NCBI GenBank assembly: GCA_000242935.3
Contig: CP007053.1
Span: 1,116,001 to 1,180,000, forward strand
Direction of reading: 5' to 3'
Origin: Opitutaceae bacterium TAV5
Lineage (GTDB): Bacteria; Verrucomicrobiota; Verrucomicrobiia; Opitutales; Opitutaceae
DNA length: 64,000 bases
The position numbers and the translations under genes were made by a program. The notes beneath the pieces were generated by a model. The model saw only the letters and a program-made list of their open reading frames with translations. It was not told the origin of the DNA and made no database searches. Shown in pieces: positions 26,172 through 34,950 of this stretch. Position 1 is the stretch's first letter; each line of letters starts with the position of its first letter.

Positions 26172-26194
26172 GGCGGTGCCTCGCGCCGCATCCG

Positions 26195-27475
26195 ATGATC
26201 TGGCTCGCTCTCATCCTCCTCTCGCTCGTCCTCGCCGTCACCCTCCTGCGGCTGCTGGCGCATCGGCGTGCCCTGAGCGCCCTGCACATGGCCATCCTCC
26301 AGCGCCAGCCGCTCCTCCAGGAAAACCTGCCCACCCGCACGGATACCGCCTGGCGCAGCCTCTGCGAGGCCGCCAACCATCTCATTGCCGACATTGCTCG
26401 CCTCGACCGGCAGCGTGTCGGCCAGCTTGCCCAGCTCGAAGCCACCCTCGGCAGCCTTCAGGAAGCCGTCCTCGTCATCGACGCCGCCAACACCGTCCTC
26501 CTCGCCAACAAGGCCCTCGGCGCCATCTTCCCCCGCGCCGACGCCATCCTGCACCGCCGCCTGGAAACCGTTGTCCACAACGCCGCCTTCCTCCGCTACG
26601 TCGAGGCCGTCCGCCGCGACGGCGCCCGCCCGCAGGAAGAAATCGAGTTTGCCGACGACACCTCCGCCGCCGTCACCTGGCTGGAGGTCACCGGCACCGT
26701 CATCCCCGACCTCCACATCGGCCAGCCGCCCTGCGTGCTTTTCGTCCTGCACAACATCACCCGGCAAAAACGCCTCGAGGCCGTGCGCAAGGATTTTGTC
26801 GCCAACGTCTCCCACGAGCTCCGCACCCCGCTCAGCGTCATCAAGGGCTACGTCGAGACGATCATCGAAAGCGGCGGCGAACTGCCCGCCGCGCAGCGCG
26901 ACAAGTTTCTGCTCACCATCCAGCGCCACACCGACCGGCTCAACTCGATCATCGAGGACCTGCTGACGCTCTCCCGCCTCGAATCCGGCAAGGCCGGCCT
27001 GCAGCGCGAGCCCGCCGATCTCGTCCGCCTCGTCCAGGGCATCCTCGACGATTACCGTTCGCGTCCCGCCGCCGCCCGCCACGAATTGCATTTCTCGCCC
27101 GGCTCCGCGCCCCTGCCGCTGGCGTTCGATCCGCTCAAACTCTCGCTCGTTTTTCACAACCTCCTCGACAACGCCCTCAACTACACGCCGGCCGGCAGCC
27201 GCATCGACATCACCTTGCAGCTCAAGGGATCCGAAGTGGAGGTCTGCGTCCGCGACAACGGCCCCGGCATTCCCTCCGCCGATCTGCCGCATCTCTTCGA
27301 ACGGTTTTATCGCGTGGACAAAGGCCGGGGGCGCGACACCGGCGGCACGGGCCTCGGCCTCTCGATCGTGAAGCACATCGTGCAACTCCACGGCGGACGC
27401 GTGCGGGTCGAAAGCACCCAGGGACGCGGCACCGCGTTTTTCTTCACACTCCCCGTCTCCTCACGCCCGTCCTGA
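26195..27475 (+). CDS. Sensor histidine kinase, PhoR-like
   Basis: The 426-aa protein has one N-terminal membrane helix (IWLALILLSLVLAVTLL), a PAS-like region (~residues 80-190: LGSLQEAVLVIDAANTVLLAN), a HisKA box with H207 in FVANVSHELRTPLS, and a HATPase domain with N box HNLLDNALNY, G boxes VRDNGPGIPS and TGLGLSIVKHIV. It should autophosphorylate and pass phosphate to the preceding response regulator. With only one membrane segment and no periplasmic domain, it probably senses through the PAS region or a membrane partner. Confidence 0.92.
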   Translation: MIWLALILLSLVLAVTLLRLLAHRRALSALHMAILQRQPLLQENLPTRTDTAWRSLCEAANHLIADIARLDRQRVGQLAQLEATLGSLQEAVLVIDAANTVLLANKALGAIFPRADAILHRRLETVVHNAAFLRYVEAVRRDGARPQEEIEFADDTSAAVTWLEVTGTVIPDLHIGQPPCVLFVLHNITRQKRLEAVRKDFVANVSHELRTPLSVIKGYVETIIESGGELPAAQRDKFLLTIQRHTDRLNSIIEDLLTLSRLESGKAGLQREPADLVRLVQGILDDYRSRPAAARHELHFSPGSAPLPLAFDPLKLSLVFHNLLDNALNYTPAGSRIDITLQLKGSEVEVCVRDNGPGIPSADLPHLFERFYRVDKGRGRDTGGTGLGLSIVKHIVQLHGGRVRVESTQGRGTAFFFTLPVSSRPS

Positions 27476-27545
27476 GCAGCCCCCCGCCCCCTGCCCGAAA
27501 CCCGATGTTGGACATCCCCGGCCCTTTCCGTTGCCATGGGCCACC

Positions 27546-28391
27546 ATGTCCGCCACCGCAAGCCATCCCTCGTCGTCCTCCCTGCCCGTCTCGCCAGCCG
27601 TCGCCCTCGCCTCCGGTCTGTTGCCCGAAGATGCTCTCGGCCGGATCGTGCCCCTCGAGGGCGCGATCAATTTCCGCGATCTCGGAGGTTTGCCCGCCGG
27701 CGACGGACGCCGCGTGCGCAGCCGGCGGATTTACCGCGCCGGCCTCATCGACCGCCTCTCCGATGCGGATGTCGCCGAACTCGCCGCCCGCCGCATTCTC
27801 ACCGTTCTCGATTTTCGCGAGGCCGACGAAGCGGCCCATGCCCCCGACCGCCTGCCCGGCGACGCGATCGCGATCACGCTTTGCTCCGCCGGACACGACA
27901 GCCCTGACGCATGGGCGCGCCAGCTCGCCACCGCCGATTCCGGCGTGCCCTTCATGGAGGCGTTTTACGCGAGCACCGGTTCGCTGGCGGCCCGCTACCG
28001 GCCCTTTTTCGAACACCTCCTCGCCTTGCCCGAAGACCGGGCGCTGCTGTTTCACTGCACGGTGGGCAAGGATCGCACCGGCATTGGCGCCGCGCTGCTG
28101 CTCTCCGCTCTCGGCGTGCCCGACGAAGCCATCCTCGCCGATTACCTGCTCACCAACACCTGCCGCGCCGCCCTCGCCGACGACATGAACATCCCCGGAC
28201 TCCTCGACGGCGTGGAGGTGAAACCGCAGGTCGCGCGCGACCTCCTGTCCGCCCGGCCCGAATACCTGCGCGCGCTCCGCGACTCCATCACGCAACGGCA
28301 CGGCACGTTCGCGACATTTCTGGAAACCGTCCTCGGCGTCGGCGAAACCGAAGTGCGCCTGCTCCGGGAGAAATTCACCGAGCCGGCGTAG
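27546..28391 (+). CDS. Tyrosine/serine protein phosphatase, DSP family
   Basis: The 281-aa protein contains the Cys-phosphatase loop HCTVGKDRTG (C-x5-R), preceded by NFRDLGGL and YRAGLIDRLSDAD, the usual layout of bacterial DSP-type phosphatases (PF13350-like). The substrate may be a phosphoprotein, a phosphoinositide or another phosphoester. ATG 27546 is favoured over the TTG at 27531. It follows the kinase gene by 70 bases and may belong to the same transcript. Confidence 0.88.
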   Translation: MSATASHPSSSSLPVSPAVALASGLLPEDALGRIVPLEGAINFRDLGGLPAGDGRRVRSRRIYRAGLIDRLSDADVAELAARRILTVLDFREADEAAHAPDRLPGDAIAITLCSAGHDSPDAWARQLATADSGVPFMEAFYASTGSLAARYRPFFEHLLALPEDRALLFHCTVGKDRTGIGAALLLSALGVPDEAILADYLLTNTCRAALADDMNIPGLLDGVEVKPQVARDLLSARPEYLRALRDSITQRHGTFATFLETVLGVGETEVRLLREKFTEPA

Positions 28392-28467
28392 CGTAGCCGG
28401 AAGGAAACGACGTAGACGCCTGCGCCGCTCCATCATACCGCCGCCGCGACGCCGCACAGCGACCCCT

Positions 28468-28495
28468 GTAGCTGCGAACGTAAGTTCGCAGCTAC
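28468..28495. repeat. Perfect 12-bp hairpin GTAGCTGCGAAC
   Basis: GTAGCTGCGAAC (28468-28479) and GTTCGCAGCTAC (28484-28495) flank a GTAA loop, followed by a partial extra GCTACGGCTAC. It lies between convergent genes and lacks a T-tract, so it is a repeat-like hairpin rather than a standard terminator. Confidence 0.8.
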
Positions 28496-28526
28496 GCTAC
28501 GGCTACGGGCACGGCGGGTCCCGCTG

Positions 28527-29609
28527 CTACCGCGTCAGCCACCGCGCCGCCGCCTGGGCGCGCAGGCAAAGCTCGGCCGCCTTGAAGGTGTGACGCTGCG
28601 TCATCGCCTTCTCGGTGCGGTTGAGCACATCGAGGATCAGCTCGCCGAAGAAACGGAATCCGACCTTGCCCGCCACCTGCAGGTGATGCTCGCCCTTCCC
28701 GTCCACGAGATAGACATGATCCCCCGTCTTCTCGCGCCCCACATCGAGGTACTTGCGCAACTCGATGTAGCCCTCCGTCCCGAGAATCGTCATGCGGCCG
28801 TCGCCCCAGGTGCCGAGACCGTCGGGTGTAAACCAGTCCACGCGGATATAATTGGTGGCGCCGTTGTCGCCGACGAGGTTGGCCTCGCCGAAGTCCTCAA
28901 GCTCGGGCTTGTCGGGGTTGGCGTAGTTGCCCACCGCCGCATTGGTCACGGTCGCATCCGTCGCGCCCGTGAAGGTCAGAAATTGCTCGAACTGGTGGCT
29001 GCCGATGTCGCACAGGATGCCGCCGTACTGCTCCTTTTTGAAAAACCAGTCGGGACGGCTCGCCTTGTTCAGGCGATGCGGGCCGAGGCCGATCACCTGG
29101 ATGACGCGGCCGATCACCCCCTGCTGCACCAGGTCGGTGGCGTACATGGCCGACTCGACGTGCAGACGCTCGCTGAAATACACGGCGTACTTGCGGCCGG
29201 TGCGGGCGACGGTGGCCTTGGCCTGGTCGAGCTGGTCGAGCGTGGTGAACGGTGTCTTGTCCGTAAAATAGTCCTTGCCCGCCTCCATGACGCGGCAGCC
29301 GATCGGCCCGCGGACGTTGGGCACCGCGGCGGCGGCCACGAGCTTCACCTCGGGGTCGTCGAGAATCTCGTCGAGCGAGCGCGCCGCCTTCGCCTGCGGG
29401 AAGCGGGCACGCAGGTCCTCCACCTTTTTGGCATCGGGATCGTAGATCCATTTCAGCACGCCGCCGGCCTCGCTGAGGCCGTTGCACTGGCCGTTGATAT
29501 GACCGTGATCGAGGTGAGCCGCCGCAAAGACAAATTCACCGGCCTTGACGACCGGACTCGGTTTGCCTTGGGGAGCGTAGTTCATGCCATCGGATTTCTG
29601 GTGGGACAT
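28527..29609 (-). CDS. Gfo/Idh/MocA family oxidoreductase
   Basis: The 360-aa protein has an N-terminal Rossmann-like region (FVFAAAHLDHGHINGQ, in place of the usual GxGxxG), the DKTPFTTLDQLDQ segment where EKP normally lies (here DKT-P), and a substrate domain with GGILCDIGSHQFEQFL and GTEGYIELRKY. This variant subclass is common in Planctomycetes/Verrucomicrobia and acts on unknown sugar derivatives. The altered dinucleotide loop means activity should not be assumed. ATG 29609 starts MSHQKSDG; ATG 29585 (MNYAPQG) is an alternative. A dispersed repeat follows its promoter side. Confidence 0.85.
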   Translation of the reverse strand: MSHQKSDGMNYAPQGKPSPVVKAGEFVFAAAHLDHGHINGQCNGLSEAGGVLKWIYDPDAKKVEDLRARFPQAKAARSLDEILDDPEVKLVAAAAVPNVRGPIGCRVMEAGKDYFTDKTPFTTLDQLDQAKATVARTGRKYAVYFSERLHVESAMYATDLVQQGVIGRVIQVIGLGPHRLNKASRPDWFFKKEQYGGILCDIGSHQFEQFLTFTGATDATVTNAAVGNYANPDKPELEDFGEANLVGDNGATNYIRVDWFTPDGLGTWGDGRMTILGTEGYIELRKYLDVGREKTGDHVYLVDGKGEHHLQVAGKVGFRFFGELILDVLNRTEKAMTQRHTFKAAELCLRAQAAARWLTR

Positions 29610-29725
29610 GGTGCGAAAAAAGTTTCACCTCCAGCAAACGTCGAGGGCGAAAAAGGCGCGAGCAACCCCCGCCTGCAAACAGTCTCACCGGAATGGCACA
29701 CGAACCCGGACCGGGCGCGGAGGGG

Positions 29726-29816
29726 GAGCCCACGAAACACACGAAAAGACACGAAAATCAGGCAGCCGGATTTCTTCGTATTTTTTTCGTGTCCTTTCGT
29801 GTGTTTCGTGGGCTCT
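29726..29816. repeat. CACGAAAAGA-type inverted repeat
   Basis: Arms 29726-29757 and 29783-29816 match at about 31 of 32 positions; each begins GAGCCCACGAAACACACG and is made of ~10-nt CACGAAAAGA units. It lies between the oxidoreductase start and the pal terminator. Confidence 0.88.
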
Positions 29817-29833
29817 CTCCGATTCGTATCAAC

Positions 29834-29873
29834 AAAAAGCCCCGGATCGGGAAACCCGGTTCCGGGGCTTTTG
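29834..29873 (-). terminator. Intrinsic terminator for pal
   Basis: AAAAGCCCCGGA (29835-29846) pairs with TCCGGGGCTTTT (29861-29872), with an inner CGGG-AAA-CCCG helix. Read on the minus strand it ends in a T run, 46 bases after the pal stop codon. Confidence 0.88.
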
Positions 29874-29918
29874 CACCGCCTGCGGGATAACCCCGGGCGG
29901 GAATGAAATGGCAGGGAA

Positions 29919-30530
29919 TTATTTCAGGATCACGATATCGACGCGGCGATCCTGCGCCGCGGTGGCGGCGTCGGCATTCTCGACGGCCTCGAGATCGCCT
30001 TTCGAGATCACTTCGATGCGGGAAGGAGACACGCCGAGATCCTGGAGATACTGGCGGACGGAAGACGCGCGACGGTCGCCGAGGCCGAGATTGTACTCGG
30101 CCGTGCCGCGCCAGTCGCAACGGCCTTCGAGGAGAACACGGTCGTTGGGGTTGGCGTCGAGGTGCTGCTTGGCGGCCTGGACCTTGCCGCGCTCCTCGGC
30201 GCGGATCGCCGACTGGTCAAAGGCGAAATAGACCGGCTGGAACTGGCCGCGGATCTCGCCGCCGGGGGCAAAGGTGTTCGGGTTGTCGGTGAGCAGGGAA
30301 CCCGTATCTGCTACTTGTGAAGACGGATTGTACGGCGTCAGCGGGCCACCGGAAATATCGGTCGGATTGAGGTAGCCGTTTCCGCTGTTCAATCCGGACG
30401 ATGTTCCCACCCCCTGGCCGAGAACAGTGGAGCCCGGATCGGGGCGAACCGGTTTTTTCTTGCAGCCTGCCGCGAAAAGCACGGCAGAGCCAGCAGCGAT
30501 AAAAAGAGCCTTGCGGAGGAGAACGTTCAT
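29919..30530 (-). CDS. pal: Peptidoglycan-associated lipoprotein (Pal/OmpA-like)
   Basis: The 203-aa product has a lipoprotein signal peptide ending in LFAAGC (lipobox, Cys 23), a Pro/Ser/Gly-rich linker, and an OmpA-C domain (VYFAFDQSAIRAEERGKVQAA, LEGRCDWRGTAEYNLGLGDRRA, ISKGD). It would anchor the outer membrane to peptidoglycan. ATG 30530 (MNVLLRKALFIA) gives the correct signal peptide; the longer frame adds a hydrophobic stretch before it. tolB/tolA are not next to it, unlike in Proteobacteria. Confidence 0.93.
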   Translation of the reverse strand: MNVLLRKALFIAAGSAVLFAAGCKKKPVRPDPGSTVLGQGVGTSSGLNSGNGYLNPTDISGGPLTPYNPSSQVADTGSLLTDNPNTFAPGGEIRGQFQPVYFAFDQSAIRAEERGKVQAAKQHLDANPNDRVLLEGRCDWRGTAEYNLGLGDRRASSVRQYLQDLGVSPSRIEVISKGDLEAVENADAATAAQDRRVDIVILK

Positions 30531-30757
30531 GGCGGGAAAGAAAAAGATGGGGATGACGTTAATGGGCACAGCCCGAGGGTGGACAAGCTATTTAAGAAGG
30601 TTGCAGAAAATACCATGCTCCGCGCACCTCGCAACCGGACAGGCACATTTGGGCATTTTTCGAGTCCCGCTCCTCCCGTCACCCCGAAACCGCCATCAAT
30701 TGGCGAATAACCGGCTATTGGCAGAACCGGATAAATATGCGAACGTAGGCGTTTCAT

Positions 30758-31567
30758 ATGAAATCCGTCCTCGATTTCAAGGCCCGCAAGGGCGGCGCTC
30801 CCATTACCATGTCCACCGCCTACACCCACTGGGAGGCCCGCCTCGTCGCCGACTCGCCGGTCGATTGTGTGCTCGTGGGTGACAGCGTGGCAGGCGTGGT
30901 CGACGGCGAAGCCACCACCTTCTCCGCCACACCCGAAATCATCGCTCGCCACACGGCCGCCGTCGCCCGCGGGCTCGGCGGGCCGGATGGGCCGGGCGCT
31001 CAAAAGCTGCTGATCGCCGATTTCCCGTTTCTGGCCGCCTGCAAGGGAATCCCGGCTGCCGTGGACTGCGCCGCCCTCCTGCTCCGCTCCGGCGCTCACG
31101 CCGTCAAGATCGAGGGCGTGGACGGTCACGAGGACGTGATCCGCCACCTCGTGCAATCCGGCGTGCCGGTGATCGGCCACCTCGGGCTCACTCCGCAATC
31201 CGTCAACGCCATGGGCGGCTACAAGGTCCAGGGCCGCGGCGGCGCCGCCGGCGCCGACCTGCTCCGCCAGGCCCGTGCCGTGGAGGCCGCCGGCTGCTTC
31301 GGCCTCGTCCTCGAGTGCGTGCCCGCCGCGCTCGGCCGCGAGATCACCGCCGCCCTCGCCATCCCGACCATCGGCATCGGCGCCGGGCCCGACACCGACG
31401 GCCAGGTGCTGGTGTTTCACGACCTGCTCGGGCTCACGCCCGGCTTCCGGCCAAAGTTCGTCCGCCCCTTCGCGCAAGGTGGCCAGGTGGTTGCCGCCGG
31501 GCTCGCCGCCTTTGCCGCCGCCGTCGGCGACCGTAGTTTTCCCTCCGATACCGAAAGTTATCACTGA
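30758..31567 (+). CDS. panB: 3-methyl-2-oxobutanoate hydroxymethyltransferase
   Basis: The 269-aa protein has the PanB barrel motifs STAYTHWEARL, DCVLVGDSVAGVV, AHAVKIEG, IGHLGLTPQSVNAMGGYKVQG and IGIGAGPDTDGQVLVFHDLLG. It transfers a hydroxymethyl group from methylene-tetrahydrofolate to ketoisovalerate to give ketopantoate, the first committed step to pantothenate and CoA. It is followed 22 bases later by coaC and then coaB, so this looks like a CoA-synthesis operon. Length is normal. Confidence 0.95.
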   Translation: MKSVLDFKARKGGAPITMSTAYTHWEARLVADSPVDCVLVGDSVAGVVDGEATTFSATPEIIARHTAAVARGLGGPDGPGAQKLLIADFPFLAACKGIPAAVDCAALLLRSGAHAVKIEGVDGHEDVIRHLVQSGVPVIGHLGLTPQSVNAMGGYKVQGRGGAAGADLLRQARAVEAAGCFGLVLECVPAALGREITAALAIPTIGIGAGPDTDGQVLVFHDLLGLTPGFRPKFVRPFAQGGQVVAAGLAAFAAAVGDRSFPSDTESYH

Positions 31568-31589
31568 CACCACCCACCCATCCCTCCGC

Positions 31590-32348
31590 ATGAATACGCG
31601 AACCAGCTCCCCGTTCCCGTCCGCCACCGCCTCCGCGCCGCGCCCTGCCGCCGCCTCGCCGGCCACGGCCAGTCCGTTTACCGCCAGCCCGTTTGCGGCC
31701 GTCGCTCCCGGAGCTGCCAATGCTCCCGGGACCGCAGCCACGGCAGCCGCCGTCCCGGCTGCGCCCGAAAAGCGCAAGTCGCGCATCCTCTTCGCCCTCA
31801 CCGGCTCCATCGCCTGCTACAAGGCCTGCTTCGCCATCTCCAAACTCGTGCAGGCCGGCTACGAAGTGCGCACGGTGGCCACGCCCGCCGCGCTGCAGTT
31901 CGTGGGCAATGCCACGCTCGAAGGGCTCACCGGGCAACCCGTTTACAGCGATTTCTGGCAGCCCGGCCGCGCCATGGATCATATCGATCTCGCCCGCTGG
32001 GCCGACCTCGCGATTGTCTGCCCGGCCACGGCCAACACCATCAACCGCCTCGCCGCCGGCCTCGCCGACGACGCCATCGGCCCGCTCTTTCTCGCGTGGG
32101 AAATCCGCAAAAAACCGTGGTGGATCGCGCCGGCGATGAATGTCGTCATGTATCAGAATCGCATTACCCAGGCCTCGCTGCGCAAGCTCGCCGATCTCGG
32201 CGCGCGCGTCCTCGGCACCGGCACCGGCGCGCTCGCCTGCGGCGAGGAAGGCCCCGGCCGCCTGCTCGAACCGGACGAAATCGTCACGCAGATCCAGGTG
32301 CATTTCTCGCCGACCGCTCCGGCCCGCGACCCCCGGCATATTGCGTGA
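31590..32348 (+). CDS. coaC: Phosphopantothenoylcysteine decarboxylase (separate CoaC)
   Basis: The 252-aa flavoprotein has a disordered Ala/Pro/Ser-rich leader (residues ~1-60), then FALTGSIACYKA, the active-site His region MDHIDLARWADLAIVCPATANTI, the PAMN motif (PAMNVVMYQN) and the substrate clamp ACGEEGPGRL. It decarboxylates phosphopantothenoylcysteine to phosphopantetheine. In most bacteria this is fused to CoaB; here the synthetase is a separate gene downstream across a dispersed repeat. The long leader is unusual and could be trimmed if a later start is used, but no other in-frame ATG lies before the domain. Confidence 0.9.
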   Translation: MNTRTSSPFPSATASAPRPAAASPATASPFTASPFAAVAPGAANAPGTAATAAAVPAAPEKRKSRILFALTGSIACYKACFAISKLVQAGYEVRTVATPAALQFVGNATLEGLTGQPVYSDFWQPGRAMDHIDLARWADLAIVCPATANTINRLAAGLADDAIGPLFLAWEIRKKPWWIAPAMNVVMYQNRITQASLRKLADLGARVLGTGTGALACGEEGPGRLLEPDEIVTQIQVHFSPTAPARDPRHIA

Positions 32349-32367
32349 GCCGGCCCGCGCGGGCCGG

Positions 32368-32492
32368 GAGAGTTTGAAGTTGGAAGTTGGAAATTTGAAG
32401 TTGGTCATCAACCGCCAGCGCAATTCGTAACCAATTACCAACTACAAACTGCCAACTACCAGTTTCAAACTTCAAACTACCAACTTCAAACC
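32368..32492. repeat. GAAGTTTGAAGTTGG-type inverted repeat (copy 2)
   Basis: The left side (32368-32405) has TTTGAAGTTGGAAGTTGG units and the right side (32431-32492) the opposite-strand version (CAAACTTCAAACTACCAACT). It lies exactly between coaC and coaB. A related copy is at 18809-18943. Confidence 0.85.
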
Positions 32493-32500
32493 ACCACCTC

Positions 32501-33163
32501 GTGAAAATCCTCGTCACCTCCGGAGCCACGCGCGAGCCGATCGATGCGGTGCGTTTTGTGTCCAACATCAGCAGCGGGGCGACCGGCGCCGCCCTCGCCG
32601 ATGCGCTCGCCGCCCGCGGCCATGCCGTGACGCTGCTCCACGGCGAGGGCGCCGTGCTGCCGCGCACCGTCGCCGACACGCGCCGCTTCGGCTCCACCGC
32701 CGACCTGCGCGCCCGCCTGCGCGCCCTGCTCGGCGCCGGCGACTGCGACGCCGTCATCCAGTGCGCCGCCGTCTCCGACTACCGGCCCGACACCGTGGAG
32801 GCGGGCAAACTCACCTCGCGCGCCGACGAGATGATCCTCCGTCTCGTCCCCACGCCCAAGCTCCTCCCCGAGCTCCGCAGCTACGCGCCTCCCGGCGGCC
32901 GCCCGCTCTTCGTGATCGGATTCAAGCTCACCGCCGGCGCCGACGAGGCCGCCCAGGCGCAGGCCGTCGCCCGGCTCTTTGCGGCGGGCACGGTCGACGC
33001 TGTCATCCACAACGACACCGCCACGCTCGGCCAGGGCGCCGCCCGCCCCTTCCATGCCTGGCGCAACGCCCGCACCCCGCCCGAGACGCTCGCCGGGCAG
33101 GCCGCCCTCGCCGGGTGGATTGACCGTGAACTGGAGCGGCACGCCGGTCGAAAATCCCGGTAA
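32501..33163 (+). CDS. coaB: Phosphopantothenate-cysteine ligase (separate CoaB)
   Basis: The 220-aa protein begins MKILVTSGATREPIDAVRFV, the canonical CoaB start, followed by SNISSGATGAALADALAARG, AAVSDYRP and VIGFKLTAG. It joins cysteine to phosphopantothenate at the expense of a nucleotide. The start must be GTG 32501; the nearest upstream sequence is repeat DNA. It is shorter than the CoaB half of fused Dfp proteins by only a little, and retains the HNDTATLG loop (N-D of the usual ANDV motif). Cotranscription with panB and coaC is likely but crosses the repeat. Confidence 0.9.
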   Translation: MKILVTSGATREPIDAVRFVSNISSGATGAALADALAARGHAVTLLHGEGAVLPRTVADTRRFGSTADLRARLRALLGAGDCDAVIQCAAVSDYRPDTVEAGKLTSRADEMILRLVPTPKLLPELRSYAPPGGRPLFVIGFKLTAGADEAAQAQAVARLFAAGTVDAVIHNDTATLGQGAARPFHAWRNARTPPETLAGQAALAGWIDRELERHAGRKSR

Positions 33164-33215
33164 AATTCCCGTTGACGCCCTTCCGGGAGACCCTTTGCTG
33201 GACCGCCTTTCCCTT

Positions 33216-33291
33216 GGCAAGATAGCTCAGTTGGTAGAGCAGGTGACTGAAAATCACCGTGTCCTCGGTTCGATTCCGAGTCTTGCCACCA
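33216..33291 (+). tRNA. tRNA-Phe (GAA)
   Basis: A full cloverleaf is visible: acceptor GGCAAGA / TCTTGCC, D arm GCTC...GAGC, anticodon stem GGTGA / TCACC with loop CTGAAAA (anticodon GAA at 33249-33251), T arm CTCGG-TTCGATT-CCGAG, discriminator A and an encoded CCA end. It follows coaB closely and has its own terminator. Confidence 0.98.
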
Positions 33292-33301
33292 CTCTTTTAC
33301 G

Positions 33302-33340
33302 AAAAAACCCGCGTTTCCGGAAAACGGACGCGGGTTTTTG
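33302..33340 (+). terminator. Intrinsic terminator after tRNA-Phe
   Basis: ACCCGCGT (33307-33314) pairs with ACGCGGGT (33328-33335), with an inner CCG/CGG extension, an upstream A run and a T run to 33339. The flanking A and T runs make it usable in both directions. Confidence 0.9.
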
Positions 33341-33346
33341 TTGCAC

Positions 33347-33467
33347 GGAGCGGCGGCATTCGTGCCGCTGCTGACGACGCGAAGCGTCGCCGGATTGGTG
33401 GTGTGGCACCCTTGAAGGGGCGAGACGCTGCCGCGTCTCGTCGCAGCGGCACGAATGCCGCCGCTCC
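33347..33467. repeat. Nested inverted repeat, GGAGCGGCGGCATTCG type
   Basis: Outer arms 33347-33371 and 33443-33467 are exact reverse complements (25 nt). Inside lie smaller palindromes GACGACGCG-AAGCGTCGC and GAGACGC-TGCC-GCGTCTC. It shares the GCGGCAT...ATGCCGC core with the hairpin clusters elsewhere in the window. Confidence 0.88.
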
Positions 33468-33494
33468 ATCGGCTTGCAGACCTCGCCCTCCCTC

Positions 33495-34709
33495 TCAGAA
33501 CGTGTGCGTCACCAGCCCCGAGCGCAGCTTCGGCTCGAACCAGGTGCTTTTCGGCGGCATGATCTGGCCGGCGTCGGCGATGTCCATAAGCTGGTCGATC
33601 GTCACCGGATACATCGAAAACGCCACCCCGCCTTCGGCATCGACGCGTTTCACGAGTTCACCCGTGCCGCGGATGCCGCCGACAAAATCGACGCGCTTGC
33701 TCGTGCGCGGATCGTCGATCCCGAGCAGCGGCGCGAGCAGCCTGTCCTGGAGCACGCTCACATCGAGACGCGACACCGGGTCCGCATCCGGCGCGGCGGC
33801 GCAACGCAGCCCGTACCACTTTCCGCCCAGATACATGCTCACCTTGCCCACCGCATCCGGCGACGGCGCGGCGCCCTCCTCGAGCCCGAAGGTCGCCTTC
33901 ACCTCGGCGAGAAACGCCTCCGGCATGCGTCCGTTCAGGTCGGCGACGATGCGGTTGTAGGGCAAGATCTTCAGTTCGCTGGCCGGGAACAGCACGCAGA
34001 GGAACCCGTTGTAATCCTCGGCGCCGGTGTGCTGCGGGTTGCGTTCGCGCCGCAGCCGGGCCACGCGCGCCGCACTGGCGGCGCGGTGATGGCCATCGGC
34101 GATGTAGGTGAGCGGCACGGCCGCAAAGGCCTGCACGACATCCGCCCCGCCCTCGATCCGCCAGACGGTGTGCCGGATGCCGTCGGGCGCGGTGAAATCG
34201 TAGACCGGCTTCGTCTTCACGGTGGCATCGACGATCGCCGTGACGGCGGCCTCGTCGCGGTAGGTGAGGAACACCGGGCCGGTGTTGGCGCCGAGCGTGT
34301 CGATCAGTTTTGTCCGGTCGTCCTCCTTGTCCTTGCGGGTCTTCTCGTGCTTCCTGATGAGTTCGGCGTCGTAATCCTCGACGTTGCAGAGTGCGACGAC
34401 GCCGCGTTGCACGTGCTCACCCATTTGCTGCTGATAGATGTAAACGGCGGGACCCTTTTCGCGGACGAGCACGCCATCCGCCTGGAGTTTGAGAAAGTTT
34501 TCGCGGGCCTTTGCGTAAACGGCGTCGCTGTACGGATCCGTGCCGGCGGGCAGGTCGATCTCGGCGCGGTCGACATGGAGCAGGCTGCGCGGCTTGCCGG
34601 CGGCGAGCGCGGCGGCCTCGGCGGCGTTGACGACGTCGTACGGGACGCAGGCCACTTCTTCGACATGTTGCGGGAGCGGGACGAGACCCTGAAAAGCACG
34701 GATACGCAT
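33495..34709 (-). CDS. DUF1015 family protein
   Basis: The 404-aa protein starts MRIRAFQGLVPLPQHVEEVACVPYDVVN and contains YIYQQQMGEHVQRGVVALCNVEDY and YIADGHHRAASAARVAR, hallmarks of DUF1015. This widespread family is of unknown biochemical function; the conserved ADGHHR segment suggests an enzyme, and in many genomes it sits beside serine-biosynthesis genes, though not here. ATG 34709 matches the usual family start, and the frame upstream lacks similarity. It is convergent with tRNA-Phe. Confidence 0.88.
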   Translation of the reverse strand: MRIRAFQGLVPLPQHVEEVACVPYDVVNAAEAAALAAGKPRSLLHVDRAEIDLPAGTDPYSDAVYAKARENFLKLQADGVLVREKGPAVYIYQQQMGEHVQRGVVALCNVEDYDAELIRKHEKTRKDKEDDRTKLIDTLGANTGPVFLTYRDEAAVTAIVDATVKTKPVYDFTAPDGIRHTVWRIEGGADVVQAFAAVPLTYIADGHHRAASAARVARLRRERNPQHTGAEDYNGFLCVLFPASELKILPYNRIVADLNGRMPEAFLAEVKATFGLEEGAAPSPDAVGKVSMYLGGKWYGLRCAAAPDADPVSRLDVSVLQDRLLAPLLGIDDPRTSKRVDFVGGIRGTGELVKRVDAEGGVAFSMYPVTIDQLMDIADAGQIMPPKSTWFEPKLRSGLVTHTF

Positions 34710-34950
34710 AAAACCGGTGATGCAAACGCCCGCCGCCGCCACCGTCAAGCGGAGCGACGTCCCCCGCCGTTCTCCCCTCCGCCGGGCGGCTCCTCCCCTC
34801 TGCCCGTGGCGTAGCCTCACGCCATCCCGCCGGCACATCCGGTGCTGGTTTTCACGGGTCGGTCAAAAGCCGCCCGCGGAGAATCTCTCCCCGGCAGGGG
34901 CCGGCCATTTTCCTGCGTTTCTCACTTTTCCGCTTCACCCGCCTCCAGAC

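Noticed and set aside
28468-28495. Hairpin as an intrinsic terminator for the convergent genes
   Set aside because: Strong stem but no T-tract on either side, so classed as a repeat.
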